A stretch of DNA of 64,000 nt from Alphaproteobacteria bacterium (GCA_033344895.1 JAWPMN010000001.1:1736001-1800000), one strand, 5' to 3'; positions 36,516 to 45,030 are shown, counted from the stretch's first letter. Notes: generated by a model from the sequence alone, not told the origin. A program made the numbers and translations.

Positions 36516-37004
36516 ATGGAGACGGCGATGCGACGGTTCGCAAGCGTGGCCGCATTGGCATTGTTGGCAGGGTTGGGATTCGCACTGGCATCCGGGCCCG
36601 CCTCCGCCCAGTCGAAGCCGGAATTTCAGCAGGATTTCTACAACGCGTCGCGCTGCATGGACGTGAAGGAATTCAATGACAGCGGTATCCGCACCATTAC
36701 CGCGAAGAACCTGTGCAACGCACAGGTCGCCGCCCTGATCTGCTATCGCATCATCACCGGGTCCGGGGTCTATTCGGTGCCCGGCTGGTACTGCGAGTAT
36801 TCCAATCTCTACAATCCCGGATCGGTCCGGACGATCTCCCGCGGCGGGTTCTATCATCCGAAGCTCAAGATCGCGGCCTGTGCGGCGGCGAATGTGCGCT
36901 GTGACCGGGTGATCCGCTCGATCGACGTGCGCGTTGGCGACAGTTTCGAAGACCCCGAAAAGGTCGCGAAGGCCGTCCGGTCTCAGACCGGCGCCGGCGG
37001 CTGA
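36516..37004 (+). CDS. small Cys-containing secreted protein of unknown function
   Basis: A 162-residue protein with a signal peptide ending near PASAQS (about residue 32). The mature part has six Cys (RCMDV, LCNAQ, ICYRI, YCEYS, ACAAA, RCDRV), which suggests disulfides in the periplasm or outside. No known domain is recognised. The ATG at 36516 follows GGGGGCAGGA; a second ATG at 36528 is also possible. It is 19 bases before fdhD. Confidence 0.72.
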   Translation: METAMRRFASVAALALLAGLGFALASGPASAQSKPEFQQDFYNASRCMDVKEFNDSGIRTITAKNLCNAQVAALICYRIITGSGVYSVPGWYCEYSNLYNPGSVRTISRGGFYHPKLKIAACAAANVRCDRVIRSIDVRVGDSFEDPEKVAKAVRSQTGAGG

Positions 37005-37023
37005 CGGCGGAACCGGGGCAGCA

Positions 37024-37905
37024 ATGACCGATTACATCCTGGGACCCGATCCGGCTGACCCGAAGCTGACCCGCCAGGTCGACGGCGTCGACCAGGACGG
37101 CAATCCGGTGACCGCCGCGGTCGTGGTGGAACGCCCCCTGACCCTGTTCCTGAACGGGCAGGAGATCGTCACGAATATGACGATCGGCGATTACCCGGAT
37201 TATCTGGCGGTCGGCTATCTGCTGAACCAGAACATGCTGCGTCAGGACGATGTGATTACCGCCATCGACTATGACGAGGACCTGGAAACCGTCATTGTCC
37301 GCACCGAGCGCGAGACGAATTACGAAGAGAAACTGAAGAAGAAGGTCCGAACCTCCGGCTGCGCGCAGGGCACGGTGTTCGGCGATCTTATGGAAAAGAT
37401 CGAGGATACCCGGCTGCCGGACGGCGCGGTTTTGCGGACCTCCTGGCTGCAGACCCTGACCAGGGCGATCAACACCACGGACAGCCTCTATCTCCAGGCT
37501 GGCGCCATTCATGGCTGCGTGCTGTGTCAGGAAGACCGGCCGCTGGTCTATATGGAAGATGTCGGCCGCCACAATGCCGTGGACAAGATCGCCGGCTACA
37601 TGTTCCTCAACGGCATCGCCGCCGCCGACAAGATTTTCTACACGACCGGGCGATTGACCTCGGAAATGGTAATCAAGACGGTACAGATGGGCATTCCGAT
37701 CCTGATCTCGCGCTCCGGCTTCACGGCCTGGGGCGTGGAACTGGCGCGGGAGACCAACCTGACCCTGATCGGGCGCGCGCGCGGCAAGCGCTTCACCGCC
37801 CTGGCCGGCCTCGACCGGATCGTTTTCGACGCGACGGCGGATGCGGGTGAGGAAGAGCCGGTCCGTCTGCGCCGCAAGGGGAGCCTGCCGCCGGATGCCG
37901 CCTGA
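37024..37905 (+). CDS. fdhD: formate dehydrogenase accessory protein FdhD
   Basis: A 293-residue protein of the FdhD family, which passes sulfur from a cysteine desulfurase to the molybdenum cofactor of formate dehydrogenase. The family stretches GYLLNQNMLRQDD, AGAIHGCVLC, YMEDVGRHNAVDKIAGYMF and GRLTSEMVIK are present. The two-Cys motif of E. coli FdhD appears as SGCAQG, with Cys113 kept and the second Cys replaced by Gly. The start is supported by GGGGCAGCA before the ATG. It overlaps the next gene by 11 bases. Confidence 0.92.
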   Translation: MTDYILGPDPADPKLTRQVDGVDQDGNPVTAAVVVERPLTLFLNGQEIVTNMTIGDYPDYLAVGYLLNQNMLRQDDVITAIDYDEDLETVIVRTERETNYEEKLKKKVRTSGCAQGTVFGDLMEKIEDTRLPDGAVLRTSWLQTLTRAINTTDSLYLQAGAIHGCVLCQEDRPLVYMEDVGRHNAVDKIAGYMFLNGIAAADKIFYTTGRLTSEMVIKTVQMGIPILISRSGFTAWGVELARETNLTLIGRARGKRFTALAGLDRIVFDATADAGEEEPVRLRRKGSLPPDAA

Positions 37906-38797
37906 CGGTTCGACCCCGCTGGTACCGGCCGACATCCTGCGCGCCGTCGATGCCGCGATCGAGGAGCAGGGACGCTGGATGACCCGGTGGCACCGGGCGC
38001 TGGTCTGTCGCCTGCCCGCAGAGCCGGAACTGGTCGATCCGCGATCCGACGAGCTGACGGAATTCGGGCGCTGGCATCACGACCATCGCGACGATCCGCT
38101 GATGTCCCAGGCCGCCTTCCGCGAGTTGTGGCAGAGCTATCTGGACATGCACAGGGCGGCCCGGCTGGTCGCGGCGGATACCGCGCGGGACCCCGACCCT
38201 GCGGAATACGACGATGTCATCGCGAAGGCGGAGGATTTCCTGACCCAGGCGCGGCGCATCCGCGATGCCTTCCGCAAGGCGGTCTCCGACCTAGACCCGC
38301 TGACCGGGCTGAGCAACCGGACCACGATGACGGCGGAATTGACGGCGGAGTATCAGCGCGCGGTGCGGTCGAAGACGCCCTGCTGTCTGGCGCTGACCGA
38401 TATCGACCATTTCAAGAAGGTCAACGACACCTATGGCCATGCGGTCGGCGATGAGGTCCTGGCCGCAACGGCCGGGCGGTTCCTGTCGCGCATGCGGCCC
38501 TATGACCTGATCTATCGCTATGGCGGGGAGGAGTTTCTGCTCTGCCTGCCCAATGCCGATCCGGCAACGGCGAAGAATGTGCTGGAACGGCTGCGCGAGA
38601 CGCTGGCGGGAAAGCCGATTCCGCTGCAGGACGGGCGGGAACTGCCCGTCACGGCGTCCTTCGGGTACTGCGAAATCGATGGCGGCGTGCCGCTGAAGCA
38701 GGTGATCGAACAGGCGGATCAGGCGCTCTATCGCGCCAAACAGGCGGGCCGGAACCGGGTCGTCGGCTATTCGGAAAGTAAGGACGCGGATGACTAA
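37895..38797 (+). CDS. diguanylate cyclase with DgcZ-like N-terminal domain
   Basis: A 300-residue soluble GGDEF enzyme. Residues 15-125 resemble the CZB zinc-binding domain of DgcZ in length and pattern (FGRW at 57-60, His86), but most zinc ligands appear replaced. The GGDEF domain (about 130-295) has GGEEF at 210-214 and the RxxD product-inhibition site RPYD at 201-204. The ATG overlaps the fdhD stop by 11 bases, and the gene overlaps mobA by eight bases. It is thus translated between two genes needed for molybdenum enzymes. Confidence 0.88.
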   Translation: MPPDGSTPLVPADILRAVDAAIEEQGRWMTRWHRALVCRLPAEPELVDPRSDELTEFGRWHHDHRDDPLMSQAAFRELWQSYLDMHRAARLVAADTARDPDPAEYDDVIAKAEDFLTQARRIRDAFRKAVSDLDPLTGLSNRTTMTAELTAEYQRAVRSKTPCCLALTDIDHFKKVNDTYGHAVGDEVLAATAGRFLSRMRPYDLIYRYGGEEFLLCLPNADPATAKNVLERLRETLAGKPIPLQDGRELPVTASFGYCEIDGGVPLKQVIEQADQALYRAKQAGRNRVVGYSESKDADD

Positions 38798-39413
38798 GGC
38801 AGCGGGATTGCTGTTGGCGGGCGGGCTGGCGCGGCGTATGGGCGGTGGCGACAAGGGCATGCGGGAACTTGGCGGCGTGCCGATCCTGACCCGGATCATC
38901 GACCGGGTGCGCCCGCAGGTCGGGCCGCTGGCGCTCAACGCCAATGGCGATCCCGCCCGTTTCGCGGAATTCGGCCTGCCCGTCCTGCCGGATGCGGTTG
39001 ACGGGTTCGCCGGGCCGCTGGCCGGGGTTCTGACCGGACTGGAATGGGCCGCCAGGGAAGCGCCGGATTGCGAGTATCTGGCGACCTTCCCGACGGATGC
39101 GCCATTCCTGCCGCTCGATCTGGTCGAGAACCTGTTGAGCGCCGTCGAGCAGGGCGGGGCGGACATGGCCTGTGCCGCCTCTTCCGGCCGGGACCATCCG
39201 GTGGTCGGCCTCTGGCCCGTCGACGCGGCGGAGGAACTGCGCCATGCCATGGTCGAGGAGGATATCCGTAAGGTCGACAAATGGACCAGCCGTTACGATC
39301 TGGCCGTCGTCCACTTCTCGACCCATCCGGTCGACCCGTTCTTCAACGCCAACCGCCCGGAAGACCTGGCCGAGGCGGAAGAACTGCTGGCGAAGCTGGA
39401 AGACGGATCCTAG
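38790..39413 (+). CDS. mobA: molybdenum cofactor guanylyltransferase
   Basis: A 207-residue nucleotidyltransferase that attaches GMP to molybdopterin to form the MGD cofactor of DMSO-reductase-family enzymes such as formate dehydrogenase. The motif [17 protein letters not shown] (residues 8-24) binds GTP, and FPTDAPFLP carries the metal-binding Asp. It overlaps the diguanylate cyclase gene by eight bases. Its TAG stop shares the four bases CTAG with the stop of the convergent cobM gene. Confidence 0.93.
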   Translation: MTKAAGLLLAGGLARRMGGGDKGMRELGGVPILTRIIDRVRPQVGPLALNANGDPARFAEFGLPVLPDAVDGFAGPLAGVLTGLEWAAREAPDCEYLATFPTDAPFLPLDLVENLLSAVEQGGADMACAASSGRDHPVVGLWPVDAAEELRHAMVEEDIRKVDKWTSRYDLAVVHFSTHPVDPFFNANRPEDLAEAEELLAKLEDGS

Positions 39414-40168
39414 GCCTTCGGGCGCAGCACGTGGTGATGGGCGGCATCGTAGAGCTTGCTGTCGTCGAAGCCTTCCGGGTTCAGCACCCGGCCGACCAGG
39501 ATCAGCGCGGTGCGGGTGAAGCCCGCCGCCTTCACCTTGGGACGAATGTCGCCCAGCGTGCCGCGGATGAAGGCCTCGTCCGGCCAGCCGACGCGATAGG
39601 CGACGACGACCGGGCAATCTTCACCGTAATTCGGCACCAGTTCGCGGACCACCTTGGCCAGATTGTTGACCGACAGATGGATCGCCAGGGTCGCGCGACT
39701 GCGGCCCAGCGTTTCCAGATCCTCCCCTTCCGGCATGCCCGACGCGCGGACTGCCGTCCGGGTCAGGATGACCGTCTGGCCGACACCCGCCAGGGTCAGT
39801 TCGGTCTTCAGCGCGGCGGCGGCAGCGGCATAGGCCGACACGCCCGGCGTCACGTCATAGGGAATGCCCAGCACGTCCAGCCGGCGCATCTGCTCCGCCG
39901 TCGCGCCATAGATCGACGGGTCGCCCGAATGCACCCGGGCCACGTCCTGGCCCTTGGCATGGGCGGCCTCGATCTCGGCGATGATCTCTTCCAGGTTCAT
40001 CGGCGCCGTATCCAGCACCCGCGCACCATCGGGCGCGGCGGCGACCACTTCCTCCGGCACCAGCGACCCGGCATAGAGACAGACCGGACAGGACTGGATC
40101 AGCTTCAGCCCCCGCACCGTGATCAAATCCGGCGACCCCGGCCCCGCGCCGATAAAGTGAACGGTCAT
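39410..40168 (-). CDS. cobM: precorrin-4 C11-methyltransferase
   Basis: A 252-residue SAM-dependent corrin methyltransferase (CobM/CbiF). Hallmarks are [18 protein letters not shown] at the N-terminus, [18 protein letters not shown] and [15 protein letters not shown]. With CbiX and CbiG in the operon, the true substrate may be cobalt-precorrin-4. Its ribosome site GGAGG is intact just outside the inverted-repeat element that separates it from cbiG-cobJ. It is the last gene of the cobalamin operon. Confidence 0.93.
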   Translation of the reverse strand: MTVHFIGAGPGSPDLITVRGLKLIQSCPVCLYAGSLVPEEVVAAAPDGARVLDTAPMNLEEIIAEIEAAHAKGQDVARVHSGDPSIYGATAEQMRRLDVLGIPYDVTPGVSAYAAAAAALKTELTLAGVGQTVILTRTAVRASGMPEGEDLETLGRSRATLAIHLSVNNLAKVVRELVPNYGEDCPVVVAYRVGWPDEAFIRGTLGDIRPKVKAAGFTRTALILVGRVLNPEGFDDSKLYDAAHHHVLRPKA

Positions 40169-40181
40169 GATATACCTCCAA

Positions 40182-40227
40182 GAAAACCGCTAAGGTCGCC
40201 AAGGATGGCGCCAAGGACGCCAAGGGG
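40182..40227 (+). repeat. Left inverted-repeat arm
   Basis: A 46-base arm starting GAAAACCGCTAAGG, made of degenerate CGCCAAGGA-like 9- to 12-mers. It ends two bases from the stop codon of the GxxExxY gene. Its inverted copy is at 40614-40659. Confidence 0.85.
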
Positions 40228-40229
40228 CC

Positions 40230-40613
40230 CTAGCGCTCGTCGAGCCCGTTGACGAAGCGTTGAATGCCGTCCCGGATTCGGGACGAATTGAAATTGATCA
40301 GGAAGCCCAGTTTGAAGTCGCCGAGTTTCAGGTAACTGAGAATCTGCGCCCTGTGGACGTCGACGATCCTATCAACAGATTTGATTTCGACGACGACCGA
40401 TCGGTTAATCAGGAGGTCGAGCCGATATCCCTGATCCACTTCGATATCCTGGTATCGAATGGGGATCGCGACCTGACGCTCGACCTGCCAATTGCGCAGT
40501 TCCAATTCTCGGCACAGGCATGCCTCATACGCACTTTCCAGCAGCCCCGGACCGAGAGCCTTGTGAACCGTCAGGGCGGCGTCGACGACGGAACGGCCGA
40601 TCTCATTCTCCAT
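40230..40613 (-). CDS. GxxExxY-family protein, PD-(D/E)XK nuclease-like
   Basis: A 127-residue protein. The family-naming motif is Gly23-x2-Glu26-x2-Tyr29 in GPGLLESAYE. The order Asp66 (RLDLLI), Glu76 and Lys78 (VVEIKS) matches the PD-(D/E)XK nuclease core to which this family is assigned, and the closing strand LGFLINFNS is typical. Function is not established. The start codon abuts the right repeat arm, which supplies the AAGGGA ribosome site, and lies four bases after the cbiG-cobJ stop. Confidence 0.88.
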   Translation of the reverse strand: MENEIGRSVVDAALTVHKALGPGLLESAYEACLCRELELRNWQVERQVAIPIRYQDIEVDQGYRLDLLINRSVVVEIKSVDRIVDVHRAQILSYLKLGDFKLGFLINFNSSRIRDGIQRFVNGLDER

Positions 40614-40659
40614 TCCCTTAGCGTCCTTTGCGCCATTCTTGGCGTTCTTCGCGGTTCTC
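40614..40659 (-). repeat. Right inverted-repeat arm
   Basis: Inverted copy of the left arm, with eight mismatches in 46. It touches the start codon of the GxxExxY gene and encodes the last 13 residues and the stop of cbiG-cobJ, so the element has replaced the original 3' end of that gene. Confidence 0.85.
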
Positions 40660-42459
40660 TTCCCCGTCCCACTTCCCGGCATAGCCGCGTGGGGTGAAGG
40701 CGCGTGGGGTGCCGGAATGGTTGAAGGCGCGGGTTTCGCTGGAGCCGAAGACGACGAGGGTGAACATGTCGACCACCGAGGGGTCGAATTCGCGCAGGGT
40801 GGTGACCGTGACGCTTTCTTCCGGCCGGCCGAGCTGGCGGCACAGCGCAACCGGCGTGTCGTCCGGGCGATGGGCCAGGAAGGCCTCCCGGGCTTCGGGC
40901 AGCAGAGTACGGCGGCGCTGGCTTTGCGGGTTGTAGAAGGCGGTGACGAAATCGCCGCGCGCGGCGGCGTCCAGGCGCTTTCGGATCGCCGCGACCGGGG
41001 TCAGCAGGTCGGACAGGCTGATCAGGCAGAAATCGTGGCCCATCGGCGCGCCCAGCCGCGCGGCGGCCAGCTGGAAGGCGGAAATGCCGGGGACAACCTC
41101 GACATCGACGCCGCGCAGGGCCCGGTCTTCGGATTTCTCGGTCAGCTCGAACACCAGGGTCGACAGGGCGTAGATGCCGGGATCGCCGGAACAGATCAGC
41201 GAAACCGTCTGTCCTTCGGCAGCCAGGGCCAGGGCCTTGGCTGCGCGCGCTTCCTCCGCGCCCAGATCGCTGTCATGGGTCGGGCGGTCGCCGATCAGAT
41301 CGGCGGCGAGGTCGAGATACAGCTTATAGCCGACCACCGCGTCAGAGGCGAGGATCGCCCGTGCCGCCGCGCCGGTTCGGTACTCCGCATCGCCCGGCCC
41401 GATACCGACCACGAACAGGCGGCCCGGCGACCGGCCCGCAGCCACATCGACCGCCTTGTCCCGCGACCGGGCGATGGCGCAGGTATAGGGGCCGCGCCGC
41501 TTCTTCTCGACCGCGAAACGGGCATCGCGCCCGGCCAGCGCCAGGGCCGAGGCTTCGGCCACGCCGTGACAGCCGATTTCCTGAAAGACCACATCGGACG
41601 GGTTCGGCAGATGCGGCGTCAGGGCTTCCAATTCCACGGCGCTGAACAGGCGGATCGGGCGATCCAGATGCCGGGAGGCCGCTTTCAACGCCGCTTCGTC
41701 GCCTTTCAGATCGACCGTTCCGATGGCCGCGACGGCGGACGGGTCCAGCCCTTCCTCCGCAAAGACATCGTTCAGGAAATCGATCAGCCCCTCCGCCGGG
41801 GCATGGCGTTCGCAGCCGATCCCGAGCGCCAGTGTCGGCGGGGTCAGAACAACCTGCCCGTCCGTCGCGGTGACGGTCCGGTCGGTGATCAGCACATTCG
41901 GGGAGTCGCCCGGTCCAGCCGGAGAGAAGGAAGCGTCGTCCGGCCAATCGGTGGCCCCGCATTCGCGGCGCAGGCTGACGGGTTCCCCGGCCAGCAGGCG
42001 CGCGGTGACGCCCTTGACCGCGCCCGGCGTCTTCAGGGTCCAGCCGTCGGGCGGATCGTCCAGGGCGAAGCCCAGGCGCCGATCTCCGGCGGTGGTCACG
42101 GCTGCCGCGCCGCCCAACCCCTGTGCCAGTCTTTCCGCCAGCGCGTTCGCGCCGCGATGACCGCCCAGCAGCGGGACGGCGGTCGCGCCGTCTTCCGAGA
42201 CGGCAAGCACCGGCGCGTCCTGCCATTTGTCGTTCAGGACCGGCGCCAGGGCCCGGATCAGGATGCCTGCCGCGCAGAGGCCGATGATGCTCCAACCCTC
42301 GGCATGGAGCGTCCGGATGCAGGACATGGCATCGTCGAATTCGCGATCCGCGCCGTCGACACGGCCCGCCCGTCCGAAGATCACCGCGTCTGGGATCAGG
42401 GATTTGACGCGCCGGGCGGTCTCGCCGCCGCGCGCGGTCAGGGCCAGGATCGCAATCAT
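40618..42459 (-). CDS. cobJ: CbiG-CobJ fusion: cobalt-precorrin-5A hydrolase / precorrin-3B C17-methyltransferase
   Basis: A 613-residue two-enzyme fusion. Residues 1-340 are CbiG (N, middle and C parts), with LCAAGILIRALAPVL and LLGGHRGANALAERLA in the N-terminal part and LGIGCERHAPAE then EIGCHGVAEASALA in the C-terminal part. Residues 347-590 are CobJ/CbiH, with GRLFVVGIGPGDAEYRT and LICSGDPGIYAL. The two steps are ring contraction and delta-lactone opening. The tail from about residue 600 is encoded by the inverted-repeat arm and is not CobJ sequence. It overlaps cobI by four bases. Confidence 0.92.
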   Translation of the reverse strand: MIAILALTARGGETARRVKSLIPDAVIFGRAGRVDGADREFDDAMSCIRTLHAEGWSIIGLCAAGILIRALAPVLNDKWQDAPVLAVSEDGATAVPLLGGHRGANALAERLAQGLGGAAAVTTAGDRRLGFALDDPPDGWTLKTPGAVKGVTARLLAGEPVSLRRECGATDWPDDASFSPAGPGDSPNVLITDRTVTATDGQVVLTPPTLALGIGCERHAPAEGLIDFLNDVFAEEGLDPSAVAAIGTVDLKGDEAALKAASRHLDRPIRLFSAVELEALTPHLPNPSDVVFQEIGCHGVAEASALALAGRDARFAVEKKRRGPYTCAIARSRDKAVDVAAGRSPGRLFVVGIGPGDAEYRTGAAARAILASDAVVGYKLYLDLAADLIGDRPTHDSDLGAEEARAAKALALAAEGQTVSLICSGDPGIYALSTLVFELTEKSEDRALRGVDVEVVPGISAFQLAAARLGAPMGHDFCLISLSDLLTPVAAIRKRLDAAARGDFVTAFYNPQSQRRRTLLPEAREAFLAHRPDDTPVALCRQLGRPEESVTVTTLREFDPSVVDMFTLVVFGSSETRAFNHSGTPRAFTPRGYAGKWDGEENREERQEWRKGR

Positions 42460-43193
42460 TCCGCCGCTTCCCCCTTGCCGTCGATCCAGGCGTCCTTGCG
42501 GCGATGGACCAGAACCATGCTGAAATAGGGCGCCGTCTCGTTGGGATAGTCGGCCAGCGGGCAGACGGTTTGCCGGTCGCCCATCGTGGCGTGTCCGACA
42601 TAGCGCGCGGCATCCATCAGGCCCGCCGCCTTCAGGGCGCGGCGCAGCTTCGGCAGATGGCGGCCGACCTTGATCACCGCCGCAGCGTCGATCTGGCTCA
42701 GGCGGCGGATCAATTCGTCCTCCTCCAGCGGCGCGGGCAGGACGGTCAGCACGTCGTTTCGGGCGGCCAGCGGCGCGCCGGTCGCGGCGGCGGTCGCCAT
42801 CAGGCTGGAGACGCCGGGCACGACCTCGACGGAATAGGCCTCCGACAGCCGCCCGAACAGGTACATGAAAGAGCCATAGAAGAACGGGTCACCCTCGCAC
42901 AGGACCGCAACGTCGTTTCCGGCATCCAGTTCGGCGGCGATCTCGACCGCGGCCTCGTCATAGACCTGCTGTGCCGGGAAGCGTTTCACATCCATCGGCA
43001 TGCGGATCGGGATTTCCCGGTGATGGCCGTCCAGATGCGGCGCGGCGATCCCGCGCGCCATGGACTCGCCCTCCAGCGGCGCGGGCCAGGCCAGAACATC
43101 CGTTTCGCGCAGAATGCGCAGGGCCTTCAGCGTGATCAGTTCCGGGTCGCCGGGGCCGACGCCCAGGCCATACAGGGTGCCTTTGGTGCTCAA
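42456..43193 (-). CDS. cobI: precorrin-2 C20-methyltransferase
   Basis: A 245-residue corrin methyltransferase (CobI/CbiL). The N-terminus GTLYGLGVGPGDPELITLKA and the CEGDPFFYGSFMYLF and VEVVPGVSSLMA stretches are characteristic. The start is TTG, chosen because TTGA overlaps the cobL stop in the same style as the other joints and begins the family sequence directly. The stop overlaps the next gene start (ATGA). Confidence 0.93.
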   Translation of the reverse strand: MSTKGTLYGLGVGPGDPELITLKALRILRETDVLAWPAPLEGESMARGIAAPHLDGHHREIPIRMPMDVKRFPAQQVYDEAAVEIAAELDAGNDVAVLCEGDPFFYGSFMYLFGRLSEAYSVEVVPGVSSLMATAAATGAPLAARNDVLTVLPAPLEEDELIRRLSQIDAAAVIKVGRHLPKLRRALKAAGLMDAARYVGHATMGDRQTVCPLADYPNETAPYFSMVLVHRRKDAWIDGKGEAAE

Positions 43194-44401
43194 ACGGGTT
43201 TCCTTACGCTGAATTGGGTCACTGTCATCAGGGGCTTCCAGCCGCGATAGGGGCCGACCGGCTCCATCCGCGAAACGGCGATGCGGGCCAGGTCTCCGCC
43301 CCAATCGGATTGCAGCCGGGTCAGGATCGTCTCGCCTTCCAGGGTCACGACATTGGCGACCAACACGCCGCCGGGGGCCAGCCGCTCCCAGCAGCGCGCC
43401 GCCATGTCCGGGCCGGTCAGACCGCCGCCGATGAAGATCGCATCCGGCGCGTCCTCGGCCTCGTCCAGGGCGTCCGGTGCGGGGCCCTCGATCAGATCCA
43501 GATGCGGGACGCCCAATGTCGCGGCGTTGCGGGCGATCAGGCGGCAGCGCGTCTTGTCGCGTTCGAAGGCGACCGCGTGGCCGCCCGCGCGCATCCATTC
43601 GATGGCGATGGACCCGCAGCCCGCGCCGACATCCCACAGGGTGGCGCCGCGCCGGGGCATCAGCTTCGCCAGGGTCGCTGCGCGGACTTCTCGCTTGGTC
43701 AACTGGCCGTCATGGTGGAAGGCGTCGTCCGGCAGGCCCGGGCCGCGATACAGGATGCGCGTACCCGGTTCTGCGCGGCATTCGACAGCGATGGTGTTCA
43801 AATCGGCGCCGGGCGCCGCGTCCCATCCGCGCGCGGTGCCGTCGAATATCCGCTCCTTCGCGCCGCCCAGATGTTCCAGCACCCAGATTCGGCTGGCGCC
43901 ATAGCCTTCGGCGGTCAGCATCCCGGCGACCTCTGCCGGGGTCCGGGCGTTTTCGGACAGGATGAACAGTTTCGCGCCCGGCTCGATATGCGCCGCCAGC
44001 AGGCTCAGCGGTCGGCCGTGCAGGGTCATCCGCGTCACGTCTTCAAGGGGCCAGCCCAGCCGTGCGGCGGCCAGGGAGAAGGCGCCTGGCGCGGGCAGCA
44101 CGGTCAGCGCCTCGCGCCCGAATTCCCGACCCAAAGTGACGCCGATGCCGTAGCTCATGGGGTCTCCGGTCGCCAGGACGCAGACCGCCTTGCCCTTGCG
44201 CGCCGCGATGTCGCCGACGGTGTCCGTCAGCGGCACGCGCCAGGTCAGGCGCTCGGCCGGATGCGTTTCCGGGATCATCGCCAGATGGCGCTTGCCGCCC
44301 AGCAGGACCTCCGCGCCGTCGATCAGCGCACGGCCCGCCGGGGGCACGCCGTCGAGACCGTCTTCCCCGATCCCGACGATGGACAGCCAGGCGTCGCTCA
44401 T
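43190..44401 (-). CDS. cobL: precorrin-6Y C5,15-methyltransferase (decarboxylating)
   Basis: A 403-residue fusion of CbiE (about 1-205, tetrapyrrole methylase) and CbiT (about 215-400, Rossmann methyltransferase with DVGAGCGSIAIEWMR as the SAM-binding motif). It methylates C5 and C15 and removes the acetate carboxylate at C12. Visible CbiE features are LSIVGIGEDGLDG and LATGDPMSYGIG. It has four-base overlaps with both neighbours. Confidence 0.94.
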   Translation of the reverse strand: MSDAWLSIVGIGEDGLDGVPPAGRALIDGAEVLLGGKRHLAMIPETHPAERLTWRVPLTDTVGDIAARKGKAVCVLATGDPMSYGIGVTLGREFGREALTVLPAPGAFSLAAARLGWPLEDVTRMTLHGRPLSLLAAHIEPGAKLFILSENARTPAEVAGMLTAEGYGASRIWVLEHLGGAKERIFDGTARGWDAAPGADLNTIAVECRAEPGTRILYRGPGLPDDAFHHDGQLTKREVRAATLAKLMPRRGATLWDVGAGCGSIAIEWMRAGGHAVAFERDKTRCRLIARNAATLGVPHLDLIEGPAPDALDEAEDAPDAIFIGGGLTGPDMAARCWERLAPGGVLVANVVTLEGETILTRLQSDWGGDLARIAVSRMEPVGPYRGWKPLMTVTQFSVRKPV

Positions 44402-45030
44402 GTCTCAAGTTCTCCGCACAGGGCGTTGACCGCCGCCGCCGCATAGGCGCTGCCGCCTTCGCGGCCGGTCAGGGCGATATGGGGCAGGCCGCTGGCGACC
44501 AGCGCCTCTTTCGATTCCGCCGCGCCGACGAAGCCGACGGGAAAGCCCAGGATCAAGGCGGGCTTCGGGAAGCCCTGATCGATGCGCTCCAGCAGGTGGA
44601 ACAGCGCGGTCGGCGCGTTGCCGATGGCGACAACCGCACCCTCCAGCCAGGGCTCCCACAGGTCGACCGCCGCCGCCGATCGGGTCGTGCCCAGGCGCTG
44701 GGCCAGCGGCGCGACAGCGCCCAGACACAGGGTACACAGCACATCGTTCTTGGCGGGCAGCCGGGACCGGATGACGCCCTTGCTGACCATCTCCACATCG
44801 CACAGGATCGGTCGCCCGGTCTTCAGCGCGTCCCGGCCCGCCGTAACCGCACCGTCGCTGGCGGTCAGGTTGGCCAGGATATCGGGCCGTCCGCCGGTAT
44901 GGACCAGTCGGATCGCAACCGTGTGCAGGTCCTCCGGCACGCCGCTCAGATCCGTCGCCTCGCGGATCAGCCGCGCGCTTTCGCGATAGATCGCGGCCGG
45001 GTCCTTGATGTAGTCGTAGGGCGGCTTCAT
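44398..45030 (-). CDS. cobH: precorrin-8X methylmutase
   Basis: A 210-residue enzyme that moves the C11 methyl to C12 to give hydrogenobyrinic acid (CobH) or its cobalt form (CbiC). Features are the N-terminal YIKDPAAIYRESARLIREAT, the catalytic His in VAIRLVHTGG, and GFPVGFVGAAESKEAL. Length is standard. It overlaps the DUF429-like gene and cobL by four bases each. Confidence 0.94.
   Translation of the reverse strand: MKPPYDYIKDPAAIYRESARLIREATDLSGVPEDLHTVAIRLVHTGGRPDILANLTASDGAVTAGRDALKTGRPILCDVEMVSKGVIRSRLPAKNDVLCTLCLGAVAPLAQRLGTTRSAAAVDLWEPWLEGAVVAIGNAPTALFHLLERIDQGFPKPALILGFPVGFVGAAESKEALVASGLPHIALTGREGGSAYAAAAVNALCGELET

Larger units (their letters stand above)
40182..40659 (-). mobile_element. 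Inverted-repeat-bounded GxxExxY nuclease-like gene unit
   Basis: A 478-base unit consists of one small gene (40230-40613) closely bounded by two 46-base arms that are inverted copies of each other, 38 of 46 identical. It interrupts the otherwise four-base-overlapped cobalamin operon. It carries no transposase. No target-site duplication was identified. Confidence 0.6.

Noticed and set aside
40182-40659. CRISPR array or classic insertion sequence
   Set aside because: There are only two arms in inverted orientation, irregular short units and no transposase, so neither label fits.
40639-42528. 629-codon open frame on the plus strand
   Set aside because: Antisense to the cbiG-cobJ fusion, whose product has unmistakable motifs.
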